Part shown: positions 29,602 through 38,559 of the stretch, in pieces
How the letters are laid out: each line of letters starts with the position of its first letter
Position numbering within the stretch: the stretch's first letter is position 1
NCBI RefSeq assembly: GCF_030685535.1
Contig: NZ_CP131601.1
Span: forward strand, 1,674,001 to 1,738,000
Source of the DNA: Photobacterium leiognathi
Lineage (GTDB): Bacteria > Pseudomonadota > Gammaproteobacteria > Enterobacterales > Vibrionaceae
Direction: 5' to 3'
Length of the DNA: 64,000 nucleotides
Made by a program: the position numbers and the translations under genes
The notes under the pieces: model-generated
Databases searched by the model: none
Told to the model about the DNA's origin: nothing
Seen by the model: only the letters and a program-made list of their open reading frames with translations

Positions 29602-31032
29602 TTGCATCCGAATATCTATATCCCAGACGCATTCATCGATTTAATCAAGCAAACCATGCCTGAGCATTTAGACATCAATGAATTTATTGCATGTTGTAAA
29701 ACACCTCTTCGTCGCAGCATTCGTGTCAACACACTAAAAATCAGTGTAGAGGATTTCCTTGCTCGTGTTGCAAACCGTGGTTGGACATTAACCCCTGTGC
29801 CTTGGTGTGATACAGGCTTTTGGATCGAACGTGAAGATGAAGACAGTGTATCGCTAGGCAATACTGCAGAGCACATGGTAGGTCTATTCTACATTCAAGA
29901 AGCCAGCTCCATGATGCCAGTTACCGCATTATTAAAAGATAACGATGCGTTAGATTGCGTGCTAGATATGGCATCTGCACCGGGCTCTAAAACCACTCAA
30001 ATTGCCTGTGCCATGCAAAACCAAGGTGCGCTGGTGGCAAACGAGCTAGCTGCAAGCCGTATTAAAGTACTGCACTCAAACCTGCAACGTTGTGGTGTTT
30101 ACAATGCTGCACTTACCCACTTTGATGGTTGTGTATTTGGCACATGGGCACCAGAAGCGTTTGATTCAATCTTATTAGATGCACCATGTTCTGGTGAAGG
30201 TGCTATCCGTAAAGATGACGATGCAATGGCAAACTGGAGCCTAGCCTCTATTGAGGAGATCGCTGAAGTTCAACGCAACCTGATTGTTAGTGCATTCCAA
30301 GCGCTTAAAATTGGTGGCGTTATGGTGTATTCAACCTGTACCTTAAACCAAAGTGAAAACCAAGAGGTTTGTCATTTCCTAAAAGAAAAGTTTGGTGATG
30401 CTGTTCAATTTGAACCGCTAAACGATCTGTTTAATGGTGCAGAAAAGTCATTAACAGAAGATGGCTTCCTTCACGTATACCCACAGATCTTTGATAGCGA
30501 AGGTTTCTTTGTGGCACGTATTCGTAAACTGGCACCAGTAGAAACGGATAAAGTGAAAAAGCGCATGGGTAAATTCCCATTTAGCCAGCTAAAAGATAAA
30601 GATCAGCAAGACATTGCTAAGCAACTAAAGCAAGATTTAGATATCACACTACCAACACAGCATGATGTGTGGCTACGTGACAAAGAAGTCTGGTTATTCC
30701 CTTCCGAACTGCAAAGCTTAATTGGTGAAATCCGCTTCCAACGTATCGGTATCAAACTGGCAGAGCAACACAAAAAAGGTTACCGCTGGCAGCATGAAGC
30801 GGTAATGACACTGGCTTCTGGCAACGAATCTACCGCAATAGAACTGAATGCTGAACAAGCCAAAGAATGGTTCATGGGACGTGATATTCGCCCTGAAATC
30901 CCAGCGGGTAAAGGTGAAGTGATCGTCACTTACCGTGATTATCCAATCGGCATTGGTAAATGGGTTAGCAATCGAATTAAAAACGGTTTACCACGTGAAT
31001 TAGTGCGTGATACCAACCTTTTTGATATCTAA
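29602..31032 (+). CDS. rsmF: 16S rRNA m5C1407 methyltransferase RsmF
   Basis: A 476-residue NOL1/NOP2/Sun-family enzyme that makes m5C1407 in 16S rRNA. LRRSIRVNTLK near the N terminus, the SAM site DMASAPGSKTTQIA, DAPCSGEGAIRKD (motif IV, proton-donor Cys) and the catalytic STCTLNQSENQEV (motif VI) are all present. The C-terminal part is the PUA-like RsmF domain. The start is a TTG; the first residues (HPNIYIPDAF) align in register with E. coli RsmF, and no nearby ATG would give a full protein. Confidence 0.94.
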   Translation: MHPNIYIPDAFIDLIKQTMPEHLDINEFIACCKTPLRRSIRVNTLKISVEDFLARVANRGWTLTPVPWCDTGFWIEREDEDSVSLGNTAEHMVGLFYIQEASSMMPVTALLKDNDALDCVLDMASAPGSKTTQIACAMQNQGALVANELAASRIKVLHSNLQRCGVYNAALTHFDGCVFGTWAPEAFDSILLDAPCSGEGAIRKDDDAMANWSLASIEEIAEVQRNLIVSAFQALKIGGVMVYSTCTLNQSENQEVCHFLKEKFGDAVQFEPLNDLFNGAEKSLTEDGFLHVYPQIFDSEGFFVARIRKLAPVETDKVKKRMGKFPFSQLKDKDQQDIAKQLKQDLDITLPTQHDVWLRDKEVWLFPSELQSLIGEIRFQRIGIKLAEQHKKGYRWQHEAVMTLASGNESTAIELNAEQAKEWFMGRDIRPEIPAGKGEVIVTYRDYPIGIGKWVSNRIKNGLPRELVRDTNLFDI

Positions 31033-31059
31033 CACAAAAAGCGTTCATCATCGTCGATC

Positions 31060-31222
31060 TTGCGTTAATTGATAGTTTAATTATCTGCCAAACTGGAAAA
31101 AGACCATTATTCAACTAACATTGAAAGTGTAATCAAACTCCATTTACTAACCAGTTAGCGCAAGGCTCTTACGAGAGCCATTCCCCTAGGCCCGAGACAG
31201 GAGTCGTTTCGGGCTATTTTTT
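31060..31222 (+). ncRNA. Candidate small RNA or structured 3' UTR after rsmF
   Basis: Past the rsmF stop there is a perfect hairpin GGCTCT-TACG-AGAGCC (31164-31179) and then the hairpin GCCCGA...TCGGGC ending in ATTTTTT (31190-31222). The second hairpin has an inner stem GAC/GTC closing an AGGA loop, the form recognised by CsrA. A weak -35-like TTGCGT starts at 31060. Two compact hairpins and an intrinsic terminator ~160 bases after a gene suggest a separate RNA, but a long rsmF 3' UTR fits as well. I do not recognise the sequence as a named sRNA. Confidence 0.3.
31190..31222 (+). terminator. Rho-independent terminator between rsmF and the NTF2-like gene
   Basis: GCCCGAGAC...GTC..TCGGGC stem followed by ATTTTTT. 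Confidence 0.85.
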
Positions 31223-31415
31223 GCCTCGTTTAACACCTTTCTAATTACGGTATCAAGGTAACATTTCTGAAACCTTAAAGCGTTTTTTTACTGCTTGATC
31301 TCTCATCTTTAAAATCCGTGACTTTTCAATCTTCTGTTTCTTATCTTTGATAATAAAAACACAGAGATACCATCAATAACTATTATTAAAATCGTCATTA
31401 TTTAAGGAGCAGTAA

Positions 31416-31889
31416 ATGAAACAGAACCCGTACAACGAACAGGACGCCGATCGTTGTGAAATATGGGACATGCTAGTAAGTCGTGATATCAACGCTTATT
31501 GTCATGCCGACTGGTCCAAAGTAGAAAATGACTTCGTAACGTCTGAATTCTTTGCCATCAACGCTAATAAAAATCCAGATCCAAGCCGTTGGACATTGTC
31601 ATTCCCATCACTTGAACTTTATCGAGACGAATGGCTGCGACAAGCTCTGCATTCACAACAAACCGAATATGCTGAGTGTTTAGAGGAGGCGATACATCGT
31701 GCTACCACGCTTAATGAAATCACCATTGATGGCGACAGAGCCTTAGCACGCAAGCAGTTTAACGGTGCGATTAAACGCCGCGACAACGAAAATGAAGTAC
31801 TGCTTTGGCAAACTTTGTATTACCTAAAACGCACCATTGAAGGTTGGAAAATCTGCGGTTTTACAGGCTATCTGCCCTACACTCAATAA
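31416..31889 (+). CDS. Hypothetical protein, probably NTF2-like fold
   Basis: A 157-residue cytoplasmic protein without signal peptide or membrane segment. The helix-rich start (WDMLVSRDINAYCHADWSKV), the middle FPSLELYRDEWL and the closing strands ITIDGDRALARKQFNG, VLLWQTLYYLKRTIEGWKICGFTGYLP follow the pattern of the SnoaL/NTF2-like fold. I do not recognise a specific family. The ribosome site AAGGAG is strong. It has its own terminator and appears monocistronic. Confidence 0.8.
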   Translation: MKQNPYNEQDADRCEIWDMLVSRDINAYCHADWSKVENDFVTSEFFAINANKNPDPSRWTLSFPSLELYRDEWLRQALHSQQTEYAECLEEAIHRATTLNEITIDGDRALARKQFNGAIKRRDNENEVLLWQTLYYLKRTIEGWKICGFTGYLPYTQ

Positions 31890-31935
31890 CAATTAACCGC
31901 GCCCTACAAACGGTCAATTTGGTTAAAACAGACAT

Positions 31936-31964
31936 AAAAAAACCGAGCATCATGCTCGGTTTTC
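31936..31964. terminator. Bidirectional terminator between convergent genes
   Basis: AAAACCGAGCAT-C-ATGCTCGGTTTT, nearly perfectly symmetric with A-runs and T-runs on both sides. It ends the rightward NTF2-like gene and the leftward tmaR. Confidence 0.92.
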
Positions 31965-31987
31965 TATTAATCAAAGATAAACAATGA

Positions 31988-32299
31988 TTAGTGTTTGTGT
32001 GCAACGATTTCTGCTTTCTTAAGCTCTTTAACCGCTTTGCTTACTTCACGGCGCTCTTTAGAAAGCTCAGCACTGATGATGATGTGATCATCAACACGAT
32101 CTTCGTAATCGCCTTTCATATTTTCAACGATTTCAACGATTTGGTCGTGGCTCATGTCAGCTTTGATGTAATCCATCAAGTTTTCTAGCAATTCTACACG
32201 CTTACGGTTGTCACGGATTTTACGATCGTTGTCTAGGATTTCGCGTTTTAGTTTGTTTTTACGACGTGTTTGACGAACGAGTTCAAGGATGTTGTTCAT
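31988..32299 (-). CDS. tmaR: Pole-localizer protein TmaR (DUF496)
   Basis: A 103-residue, highly charged coiled-coil protein matching the DUF496 family ([48 protein letters not shown]). The E. coli member YeeX/TmaR forms polar clusters and holds PTS enzyme I there. The role in this organism is by homology. Confidence 0.92.
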   Translation of the reverse strand: MNNILELVRQTRRKNKLKREILDNDRKIRDNRKRVELLENLMDYIKADMSHDQIVEIVENMKGDYEDRVDDHIIISAELSKERREVSKAVKELKKAEIVAHKH

Positions 32300-32821
32300 T
32301 TGTTGTCCTTAGTCTGAAAAATAAAACCTTGTGAAACTGATTTAATGCAAGGGATTAGGAATAATGCACTTCCTAGTACATAACCGTCGAGTCTCAGTTT
32401 ATTGCTGAAATCGTTATATCAGAAAGTCATTCGAAAACTCAAGCAATACTCATGATTAAATGCTCAATGATGATTCTATGAACACCTCCCCGTGTTTCTC
32501 GCTTAAATATCGCACGAATCACTCACCTATTTCTTGATATTTTTCAATAAACAGACTTATTTTTACTGATAAATATGACAATTAAACAACATATGTAACC
32601 GACAATAATAAAGCAGCATCTTCTGTGAAATTAACCACAAAAAAAGCCTTAATATATTTGCAATTAGCATAGCAACGCCTACTCTTGAATTAGACCAGTA
32701 CTCGCTTACAACAATGCAATCTGAAGAAGGATAGCTTCATCGAAGTGTTCAAGCTCAAATAGCGTCGTAACTCGATATTGGCAACACAATGTTTGATGTA
32801 AAAGTTGATTCAGGAGAAAAC
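32300..32821. other. tmaR-csp intergenic region with the csp leader
   Basis: About 520 bases holding the divergent promoters of tmaR and the first cold-shock gene. By analogy with cspA mRNAs, the last ~120-160 bases would be a long untranslated leader. A short inverted repeat GAAGGATAGCTTC lies near 32724-32737. No gene is seen. Confidence 0.4.
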
Positions 32822-33031
32822 ATGTCAAAAACAACAGGTACCGTTAAGTGGTTTAACGAAGAGAAAGGTTTTGGTTTTATCACTCAGGATAACGGCGGTG
32901 CTGACGTATTTGTACACTTCCGTGCGATTACTGGTGATGGCTTCAAGACCCTTGCTGAAGGTCAGAAAGTTTCATTTGAAACAGAGCAAGGTCCAAAAGG
33001 ACTTCAAGCAGCAAATGTTGAAAAAGTATAA
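32822..33031 (+). CDS. Cold-shock protein, CspA family (copy 1)
   Basis: A 69-residue OB-fold nucleic-acid-binding protein with RNP1 (KGFGFI) and RNP2 (VFVHF). The start is ATG 32822, preceded by CAGGAGAAAAC; the frame is open further upstream but that part belongs to the leader. It is very similar to the second copy ~480 bases downstream. Such proteins melt RNA structure at low temperature; not every CspA paralogue is cold-induced. Confidence 0.95.
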   Translation: MSKTTGTVKWFNEEKGFGFITQDNGGADVFVHFRAITGDGFKTLAEGQKVSFETEQGPKGLQAANVEKV

Positions 33032-33075
33032 TTAAATACTTTATTACGCTTAGCGTGAACCAACATCATTTTAAT

Positions 33076-33101
33076 AAAGGGTCGTAAAGGCCCTTTTTGT
33101 T
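33076..33101 (+). terminator. Terminator after csp copy 1
   Basis: AAAGGG...CCCTTT stem with TTTTG tail, ~45 bases past the stop. The stem is short. Confidence 0.65.
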
Positions 33102-33513
33102 GCTTATAAAACCTCCCCAATCGCCTCTTTTGTTACCACAAAATTCTACCAAAGCCTCAATTTTCAATAAAAGTGCAAGGTTAAAACGCATTTATATAGA
33201 TTGATAATATAAACAGATAAGCAATTATAGTGTTAAGCAAAGCCGTTAAATTTATAGAAAACAGATTTCATATTGATTATTCGCTGTTTTTTTGTAATAC
33301 GGCTCACATTATCTATTTATAGACAAGTAACTTACTTGCTCTTTAAAAGGGAAAATGGCTTAATATCAGCGTCCTGCAGAGCAGGCCTATTTATGCAACA
33401 AAGTGAAAGGAAAAACTTCGATACACTGTTCTAACGTACACAGTTGTCCTGAAGCGCTTCAATATTCTTTTGTACATAAGTAACACATTTAAATTATTTT
33501 CAGGAGACATCGC
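33102..33513. other. Intergenic region and probable long leader of csp copy 2
   Basis: No gene. The last ~150 bases (from about 33360) contain short inverted repeats such as CCTGCAGAGCAGG (33371-33383) and GAAGCGCTTC (33451-33460), consistent with a structured cspA-type 5' leader. The exact transcription start cannot be fixed. Confidence 0.4.
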
Positions 33514-33723
33514 ATGTCTAAAGCAACTGGTATCGTTAAGTGGTTCAACGATGAGAAAGGTTTTGGTTTCATCACTCAAGATAACGGCGGTGCTGACGTA
33601 TTCGTACACTTCCGCGCTATCACTGGTGAAGGCTTCAAATCTCTGAAAGAAGGTCAAAAGGTTTCTTTCGACGTTGAGCAAGGCCAAAAAGGTCCTCAAG
33701 CTGCTAACGTAGAATCTATCTAA
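33514..33723 (+). CDS. Cold-shock protein, CspA family (copy 2)
   Basis: A 69-residue cold-shock domain protein with the same RNP1 and RNP2 motifs as copy 1. Differences are mostly in the middle and at the end (for example [10 protein letters not shown] against [10 protein letters not shown]). CAGGAG precedes the ATG. It has its own leader and terminator, so it is an independent unit that arose by tandem duplication. Confidence 0.95.
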   Translation: MSKATGIVKWFNDEKGFGFITQDNGGADVFVHFRAITGEGFKSLKEGQKVSFDVEQGQKGPQAANVESI

Positions 33724-33748
33724 TTCTACAACGAACAGTTGAAGAAGT

Positions 33749-33775
33749 AAGGGTATCTAAAGGTACCCTTTTTTA
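33749..33775 (+). terminator. Terminator after csp copy 2
   Basis: AAGGGTA...TACCCTT stem followed by TTTTT. Confidence 0.85.
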
Positions 33776-33836
33776 TTGCCTGTCATATCACTAACAACAG
33801 GCAGCAAATCAGATCATACCAATGCGAACGGCTACA

Positions 33837-34292
33837 TTAACGGCTTAAACGCATCTTCAAACGTGGTGAGCCACAACCAAAATAGTTATCTTCCTGCCCA
33901 ACCACTACAAATCCTAATGACTCATACAGCTTTAATGCTTTGTTATCAGGATGAACCGTTAACCAAATACAATTGTAATCCGCTAACTGTGCTAAAGCCT
34001 CTTTTAACAGCGCCTTGCCAACACCCTGACCTTGCATCTTAGTATCAACCGCAACACCTAAAATCCACGCTTCACGAACATCCTCATTCGCAGCAGTAAA
34101 GCTTGGGCTAGCCAGCACATAACCGACGACTTCTTGGGATTGCGTTACGGCAACTAAAAAGCCATTTGACCAACAGTCATACGCTTGTCTGAAGAAAAAA
34201 TCAGGATAGCTATGTTCACCAAACAACTCACGCTCTAATAAATAAGCAGCAGTAACATCAGCTTTCTCAGCTTTACGAATGTGATACGTCAT
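33837..34292 (-). CDS. GNAT family N-acetyltransferase
   Basis: A 151-residue acetyltransferase. The acetyl-CoA loop VDTKMQGQGVGKALL (the Q/RxxGxG/A motif) is preceded by the strand AWILGVAV and followed by IWLTVHPDNKALKLYESLGF, the usual GNAT C-terminal half. The ATG at 34292 (MTYHIRKAEK) is chosen over a TTG seven codons upstream. The substrate cannot be read from sequence; the protein resembles RimI-like and small-molecule acetyltransferases. Confidence 0.9.
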   Translation of the reverse strand: MTYHIRKAEKADVTAAYLLERELFGEHSYPDFFFRQAYDCWSNGFLVAVTQSQEVVGYVLASPSFTAANEDVREAWILGVAVDTKMQGQGVGKALLKEALAQLADYNCIWLTVHPDNKALKLYESLGFVVVGQEDNYFGCGSPRLKMRLSR

Positions 34293-34321
34293 ATACTCAC
34301 ACTTCCCTTTCAAATTTTATC

Positions 34322-34381
34322 CATTAAAAAACCAGCCGACTTGCCGCTACTTTCGTAACCACAATGTAAAGGCTGGTTTTA
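34322..34381 (-). terminator. Terminator after efpL
   Basis: AAAACCAGCC at 34326-34335 pairs with GGCTGGTTTT at 34371-34380. On the minus strand the T-run is TTTTTT. The loop is long (~35 bases). Confidence 0.7.
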
Positions 34382-34406
34382 CGCAGAATAGATTAAAAGA
34401 AATCTA

Positions 34407-34979
34407 TTACTTGTCAGCGCGGCTCATGAACTTTTGTTCAGCCGTGTTAACTTTAATCTTTTCACCGTTCGCGATGTATTCTGGAACTTGAACTACTAGA
34501 CCAGTTGTTAGTGTTGCTGGCTTAGTACGAGCACTTGCAGAAGCACCTTTGATTGATGGATCTGTTTCAACGATAGTTAGTTCAACTGTCGCTGGAAGTT
34601 CGATTGCAACTGGCGCGCCATCAACAGTAAGAACTTCGATACCTTTAGTATCTTCAGTGATGAATAGAAGCTCTTCAGCGATTGCTTCTTTGTTGAATAC
34701 GTATGGAGTGTAATCTTCATCATCCATAAATACGTATTCTTCGCCATCGATGTAAGAGAAAGACGCTTTAGTACGACGGAAATCAGCTAGGTTAACGTTC
34801 TCGTCAGCTTTGAAGCTAACATCAGACTTAGTACCTGTTGCTACATCGTAAATACGCATTCTGTAAAGACTTGCGCCAGCACGACCACTAGGCGTTAGCT
34901 TACTGATTTCTTTAACAAGACCTACTTTACCGTTAATTTCAACAGCAGCAAATTTTTTAATTTCACTAGCCTTTGGCAT
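34407..34979 (-). CDS. efpL: Elongation factor P-like protein EfpL (YeiP)
   Basis: A 190-residue EF-P paralogue, the exact length of E. coli YeiP/EfpL. The start is ATG 34979 ([10 protein letters not shown]); the frame continues upstream for 26 codons but these are not family-like. Three beta domains: KOW-like (1-65), central ([22 protein letters not shown] segment) and C-terminal ([21 protein letters not shown]). The loop that reaches the peptidyl-transferase centre reads LTPSGRAGA with Arg at 33, where E. coli EfpL also has Arg, instead of the modified Lys of EF-P. EfpL relieves ribosome stalling at proline-rich and other motifs. Confidence 0.94.
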   Translation of the reverse strand: MPKASEIKKFAAVEINGKVGLVKEISKLTPSGRAGASLYRMRIYDVATGTKSDVSFKADENVNLADFRRTKASFSYIDGEEYVFMDDEDYTPYVFNKEAIAEELLFITEDTKGIEVLTVDGAPVAIELPATVELTIVETDPSIKGASASARTKPATLTTGLVVQVPEYIANGEKIKVNTAEQKFMSRADK

Positions 34980-35506
34980 GATCAAAATTCCAAAAAAAAA
35001 TAGTTGAGAGAAATTACACCAAGATAGAGATTTATAGCAAGTGTTATAATAGTACAAATACCATTTTTTTGCGTTTGCTCCCTAGCCTTGTTCAAAGCTT
35101 AAACAACCGCTATTTCAAGCCCTTCTCATTCCATCAAATACCTGATTTCACAAAGTATTGAGAGTAACAACACAGTAAACTTTCAGCGCCATTATTTTTA
35201 CATAACAACACATGAAAACGTTAAACAGCAGCCATTGTACTGAGCGTCTTATAAATCCAATCAATCACTCACGATTATTTAAATATTAACTGTAATAATT
35301 AAATATAAATCCTCGCAAATCGCAACAAAACGCTACATACCTGAACCAAAGCAATACAGAAATAAAACAACATAACTACAACTTGAATCACTATTTTCTG
35401 CACGTTAGCATTCGGCAAAATTATCAAACAGCAATAATTAATAGCGTATATAACTTTATTATTTTCATCGCTTATATCATCGTATTAACAAGTAAAACGG
35501 TTTTTA
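34980..35506. other. Divergent intergenic region, efpL to the fusion gene
   Basis: About 530 very AT-rich bases with no gene, operator or terminator that I can support. It must hold both divergent promoters. Confidence 0.4.
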
Positions 35507-36805
35507 ATGTTACAAATAGCACTACTTCTTCTAGGCTCTAGTTTCGTAAAAAGAACACTACCTTATTTATTACCACTCTCCCTTATATGGGGGGGTATCG
35601 GTATGGCTATTTTTATTGATGGAATTGACGGCGTCATCTTTGATGGTTTTTGCTATTTCATCTTACTTGAAAGCATAACGACATTAATGATCACCCCGAC
35701 AGTATTTGGGTTTCAACGAAACATTATCTTAGTTAAAGGTGCTATTTTTCTATGCGGTGCCATTGTGGCATTAATAAATGTGAAATCGAGTAATATCTTA
35801 CTCTCACTAGCATTTGGGCTTGTTTACTTTGCTGTGGGAGTTTTTAATATTTCATCAGCTGTTGTTGTGCGCTTTAGTCATTGGAAAAAGGCTATTTTGT
35901 GGGGCTTCGTTCAGATTGGATACTCCCTTTTCCTGCTTATGAATAATGACCATGTGATCTCATACGTTCTTGGTTTTATTATGATCACTGGGAGCGTAAG
36001 AAGTGTCTATTTTCTGTTCAGGGTTTATTTTTCAAAAAATAACAGTGCTATTTATCCTCTATTAAATAACAACACTAACGTAAACAGCTTAAATATACTT
36101 GCTGGTTCACAGCGTACTCATCATGATTTACCACTTACAATACATATATGGACGCCAGAAGGCTCAGCAGAAAACCCATATATTCCAAGACCGATCATTA
36201 ATCGTTATATCGCTGCAACCGATATCACTGGGGTTATTTCAACAGGACATGCCGCTGTAGAGGTAGGTAAAGATCTGTATATCAGCTTATACCCAAAAGA
36301 TGAGATCGAACGTTCGCCCTCTGAATTTATAAACACCTTAAAAGCGATCCCTGAAAATAATGTCGCTGGACGTTATTTGCCAGATTACCAATCAGAAGTC
36401 GCTGAATGGTGTGAATCTAATATTCAGATCCAATTTAACAAATATAACCGACATACATTAGAGCAGTTTTGGCAGCAAAATAGCAGTAAGCCTATTTACA
36501 ATTTGACCTCGAATAACTGTTCAAGCAATACCGCATACGCACTAGAAGCAGCGTTAGATAGCGTATTGCATGACAATAATCCAAGCATGTTGACGCTAAT
36601 AAAGCTGATGATAAAACCTGAGCTATGGCTTGCTGCGCAAATTCGTCACAGAGCCATCATGATGGCTTGGACACCAGGTTTAACAATGGACTATAGCCGA
36701 ACGCTACAGACCATTGTTCATCCAGTCACCGTACCTTGGTATCAATGCAACCTCTTGCAAAAATTACCATTACGACACCTTAAATCGGCGATTATTCGCC
36801 ACTAA
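35507..36805 (+). CDS. HdeD/DUF308-like membrane domain fused to a putative permuted papain-like (NlpC/LRAT-type) domain
   Basis: A 432-residue protein. Residues 1-175 carry about six membrane helices in the DUF308/HdeD style (LLPLSLIWGGIGMAIFIDGI, FILLESITTLMI, LVKGAIFLCGAIVALI, LAFGLVYFAVGVF, and so on). Residues ~205-350 form a soluble domain with the order His then Cys: GHAAVEVG with His248 and SNNCSSNTAYALEAAL with Cys338. In circularly permuted papain-like families (LRAT, YiiX, related NlpC/P60 proteins) the catalytic His precedes the nucleophilic Cys in just this way, with Cys starting a helix. So a membrane-anchored thiol hydrolase or acyltransferase is plausible, but unproven. The C-terminal ~80 residues are not recognised. 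The SMR gene follows by 13 bases. Confidence 0.75.
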   Translation: MLQIALLLLGSSFVKRTLPYLLPLSLIWGGIGMAIFIDGIDGVIFDGFCYFILLESITTLMITPTVFGFQRNIILVKGAIFLCGAIVALINVKSSNILLSLAFGLVYFAVGVFNISSAVVVRFSHWKKAILWGFVQIGYSLFLLMNNDHVISYVLGFIMITGSVRSVYFLFRVYFSKNNSAIYPLLNNNTNVNSLNILAGSQRTHHDLPLTIHIWTPEGSAENPYIPRPIINRYIAATDITGVISTGHAAVEVGKDLYISLYPKDEIERSPSEFINTLKAIPENNVAGRYLPDYQSEVAEWCESNIQIQFNKYNRHTLEQFWQQNSSKPIYNLTSNNCSSNTAYALEAALDSVLHDNNPSMLTLIKLMIKPELWLAAQIRHRAIMMAWTPGLTMDYSRTLQTIVHPVTVPWYQCNLLQKLPLRHLKSAIIRH

Positions 36806-36818
36806 ACGAGTAACAGAA

Positions 36819-37154
36819 ATGAATAATGTATATGTGATTTTATTAATTTCTATCATCGCCGAAACCGTAGCCACAACAATGATGAAAGCATCAGAAGGTT
36901 TCACTCGCCTTGTACCAAGTATTGCCGTGGTTATCGGTTATGCGATTGCTTTTTATGGCTTATCACAAGTCGTCAAAACTATGAACATTGGTATTGCTTA
37001 TGCGATATGGGCAGGAAGCGGTATCTTTCTGGTATCCCTACTTTCTTATTTTGTGTATCAACAAAAGCTCGACCTACCAGCACTCATGGGGCTGGCACTG
37101 ATCGCCGCAGGGATCATTGTCATTCAAGCGTTTTCTAAATCTGTGGTTCACTAA
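36819..37154 (+). CDS. emrE: Small multidrug resistance (SMR) transporter, EmrE type
   Basis: A 111-residue protein with four membrane helices. IAETVATTMMKASEGFTRL carries the essential Glu (residue 15; Glu14 in EmrE), and GIAYAIWAGSGIFLVSLLSY and LDLPALMGLALIAAGIIVI match EmrE closely. It exchanges protons for cationic drugs as an antiparallel dimer. The ATG at 36819 lies 13 bases after the stop of the fusion gene, so the two are probably co-transcribed. The symbol reflects the subfamily; substrate range is inferred. Confidence 0.9.
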   Translation: MNNVYVILLISIIAETVATTMMKASEGFTRLVPSIAVVIGYAIAFYGLSQVVKTMNIGIAYAIWAGSGIFLVSLLSYFVYQQKLDLPALMGLALIAAGIIVIQAFSKSVVH

Positions 37155-37170
37155 AACCAAAACTCACAAA

Positions 37171-37207
37171 AAACAATGGCTTCATATTAATAACAATAAT
37201 GAAGCCA
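37171..37207 (-). terminator. Terminator between emrE and argO
   Basis: TGGCTTCAT...ATGAAGCCA stem. Read leftward it is followed by TTGTTTTTTG, so it mainly serves argO. Confidence 0.72.
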
Positions 37208-37225
37208 GCAAAACATCCTCACAAC

Positions 37226-37828
37226 TTACGCCATCATCACTAAGCTCAACGCAATAGAAAGCATGATGATCCCCACTGCAAATTCCAACACCTTCCACGC
37301 ATTTGGGCGTTTAAATAATGGTGCAAGAAAACGAGCCCCATAACCAAGTGAAAAGAAGAACACGAACGAAGCTGTTACCGCCCCTAAGCCGAAGTAAAAC
37401 TCATGGGGTTGATATTGGGTAGAAATAGAGCCAAGTAGCACTACCGTATCTAAATACACATGGGGATTGAGCCACGTAAACGCTAAACACGTCAGCACCG
37501 CTTTGATTAACGAGCCTGATGATTGCTCTCCTGCCACCAGCGCATGATCCTTCGTAAATGCAGATTTAAAACTCAACAAACCATAAACAGTTAAGAATAT
37601 CGCACCGCCATAACGCGCAATGGTTTCAACCTCAGGGTACTTATTCACAATTACCCCAAAGCCCGCAACACCGAAGCTAATAAAAATCGCATCCGACAGC
37701 GCGCACACCAAGCAAATGATAAAGACATATTGATTCTTCAGCCCTTGCTTTAGTACAAACGCATTTTGAGAGCCGATAGCGAAAATTAAAGACAGACCAA
37801 GAGAAAAGCCAGCAAGAAAGGTAGACAT
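37226..37828 (-). CDS. argO: LysE/ArgO family amino-acid exporter
   Basis: A 200-residue protein with six membrane helices. The N-terminal motif GLSLIFAIGSQNAFVLKQGL, CALSDAIFISFGVAGFG and TWLNPHVYLDTVVLLGSIS are the hallmarks of the LysE/ArgO family, which exports basic amino acids such as arginine. No LysG/ArgP regulator is next to it. Arginine as substrate is by homology. Confidence 0.9.
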   Translation of the reverse strand: MSTFLAGFSLGLSLIFAIGSQNAFVLKQGLKNQYVFIICLVCALSDAIFISFGVAGFGVIVNKYPEVETIARYGGAIFLTVYGLLSFKSAFTKDHALVAGEQSSGSLIKAVLTCLAFTWLNPHVYLDTVVLLGSISTQYQPHEFYFGLGAVTASFVFFFSLGYGARFLAPLFKRPNAWKVLEFAVGIIMLSIALSLVMMA

Positions 37829-38220
37829 AACAACAACAGATCCCTGTTAAGCATTAAATAAAAGCACATCCCTATCCGCTAATTTATAAAACACTTAACA
37901 AAATTACTAGAGTTCTAACCATTTATAGTCCCTCTTTATACACTGACAGAGCATAAATCATCTGCCAAAACCACAGATATGGTTGTTTTTTATACAAAAC
38001 AACCGCTAACCATCACCTGTAGCAATAAAAACAGTAAAAAAACGGATATCAAATAAAGGCGTTAATAATCAAATAATTATTAATGAAACACAACAAGAAA
38101 ACAAATAAATCGACAAATAATTATCGTTTTTCAATAATTATTTATTTCTTTATTTAAAATACATCGTTATAGTGGCAACCGAATCGCAACACAGACAGAC
38201 AAATCATTAGAGGTATAAAA
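37829..38220. other. Divergent gap between argO and a small secreted protein
   Basis: About 390 bases, very AT-rich toward its right end. No gene or recognisable operator. Confidence 0.4.
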
Positions 38221-38514
38221 ATGAAAAAAGTTTTACTGCTATTAGCACTAGGTTCGGTTTCTGTTTTCGCTAACGCAGCACCTGCTGCAAAACATTCAGA
38301 GCAAATGCTGGCACAAGTAGACAGCATCACAGTGTATTCAGGTGAAAACGTTACTACCCAAAAAGAGCCTTTAAAAACTATCAGTAAGTCGGTTGTACCA
38401 AGCTTTGAGAAATGTGCGGTTTACCTACCAAAAGGTGCATCAAAAGCGAGCACTACTATCACCCTAACTCGCAGTGATGATGGCAAACTATCGCTAGACT
38501 GTGCTGGTCAGTAG
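38221..38514 (+). CDS. Small secreted protein of unknown function
   Basis: A 97-residue protein with a textbook signal peptide (MKKVLLLLALGSVSVFANAA, cleavage after NAA or ANA). The mature ~77 residues hold two cysteines (EKCAVYLP and LDCAGQ near the end), likely a disulphide in the periplasm. The middle is Ser/Thr/Lys-rich. I do not recognise the family. It has its own terminator and a usable ribosome site (AGAGG), so it is a single-gene unit. Confidence 0.8.
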   Translation: MKKVLLLLALGSVSVFANAAPAAKHSEQMLAQVDSITVYSGENVTTQKEPLKTISKSVVPSFEKCAVYLPKGASKASTTITLTRSDDGKLSLDCAGQ

Positions 38515-38525
38515 ATAGATACCAA

Positions 38526-38559
38526 TAAAAAATACCGACCTTTTGGGTCGGTATTTTTG
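38526..38559 (+). terminator. Terminator after the small secreted protein gene
   Basis: AAAATACCGACC-TTTT-GGGTCGGTATTTTT, a strong 10-12 bp stem with T-run. Confidence 0.93.

Noticed and set aside
32789..32821. Eleven-residue N-terminal extension of csp copy 1
   Set aside because: The CAGGAG ribosome site lies inside it and the family starts at MSKTTG.
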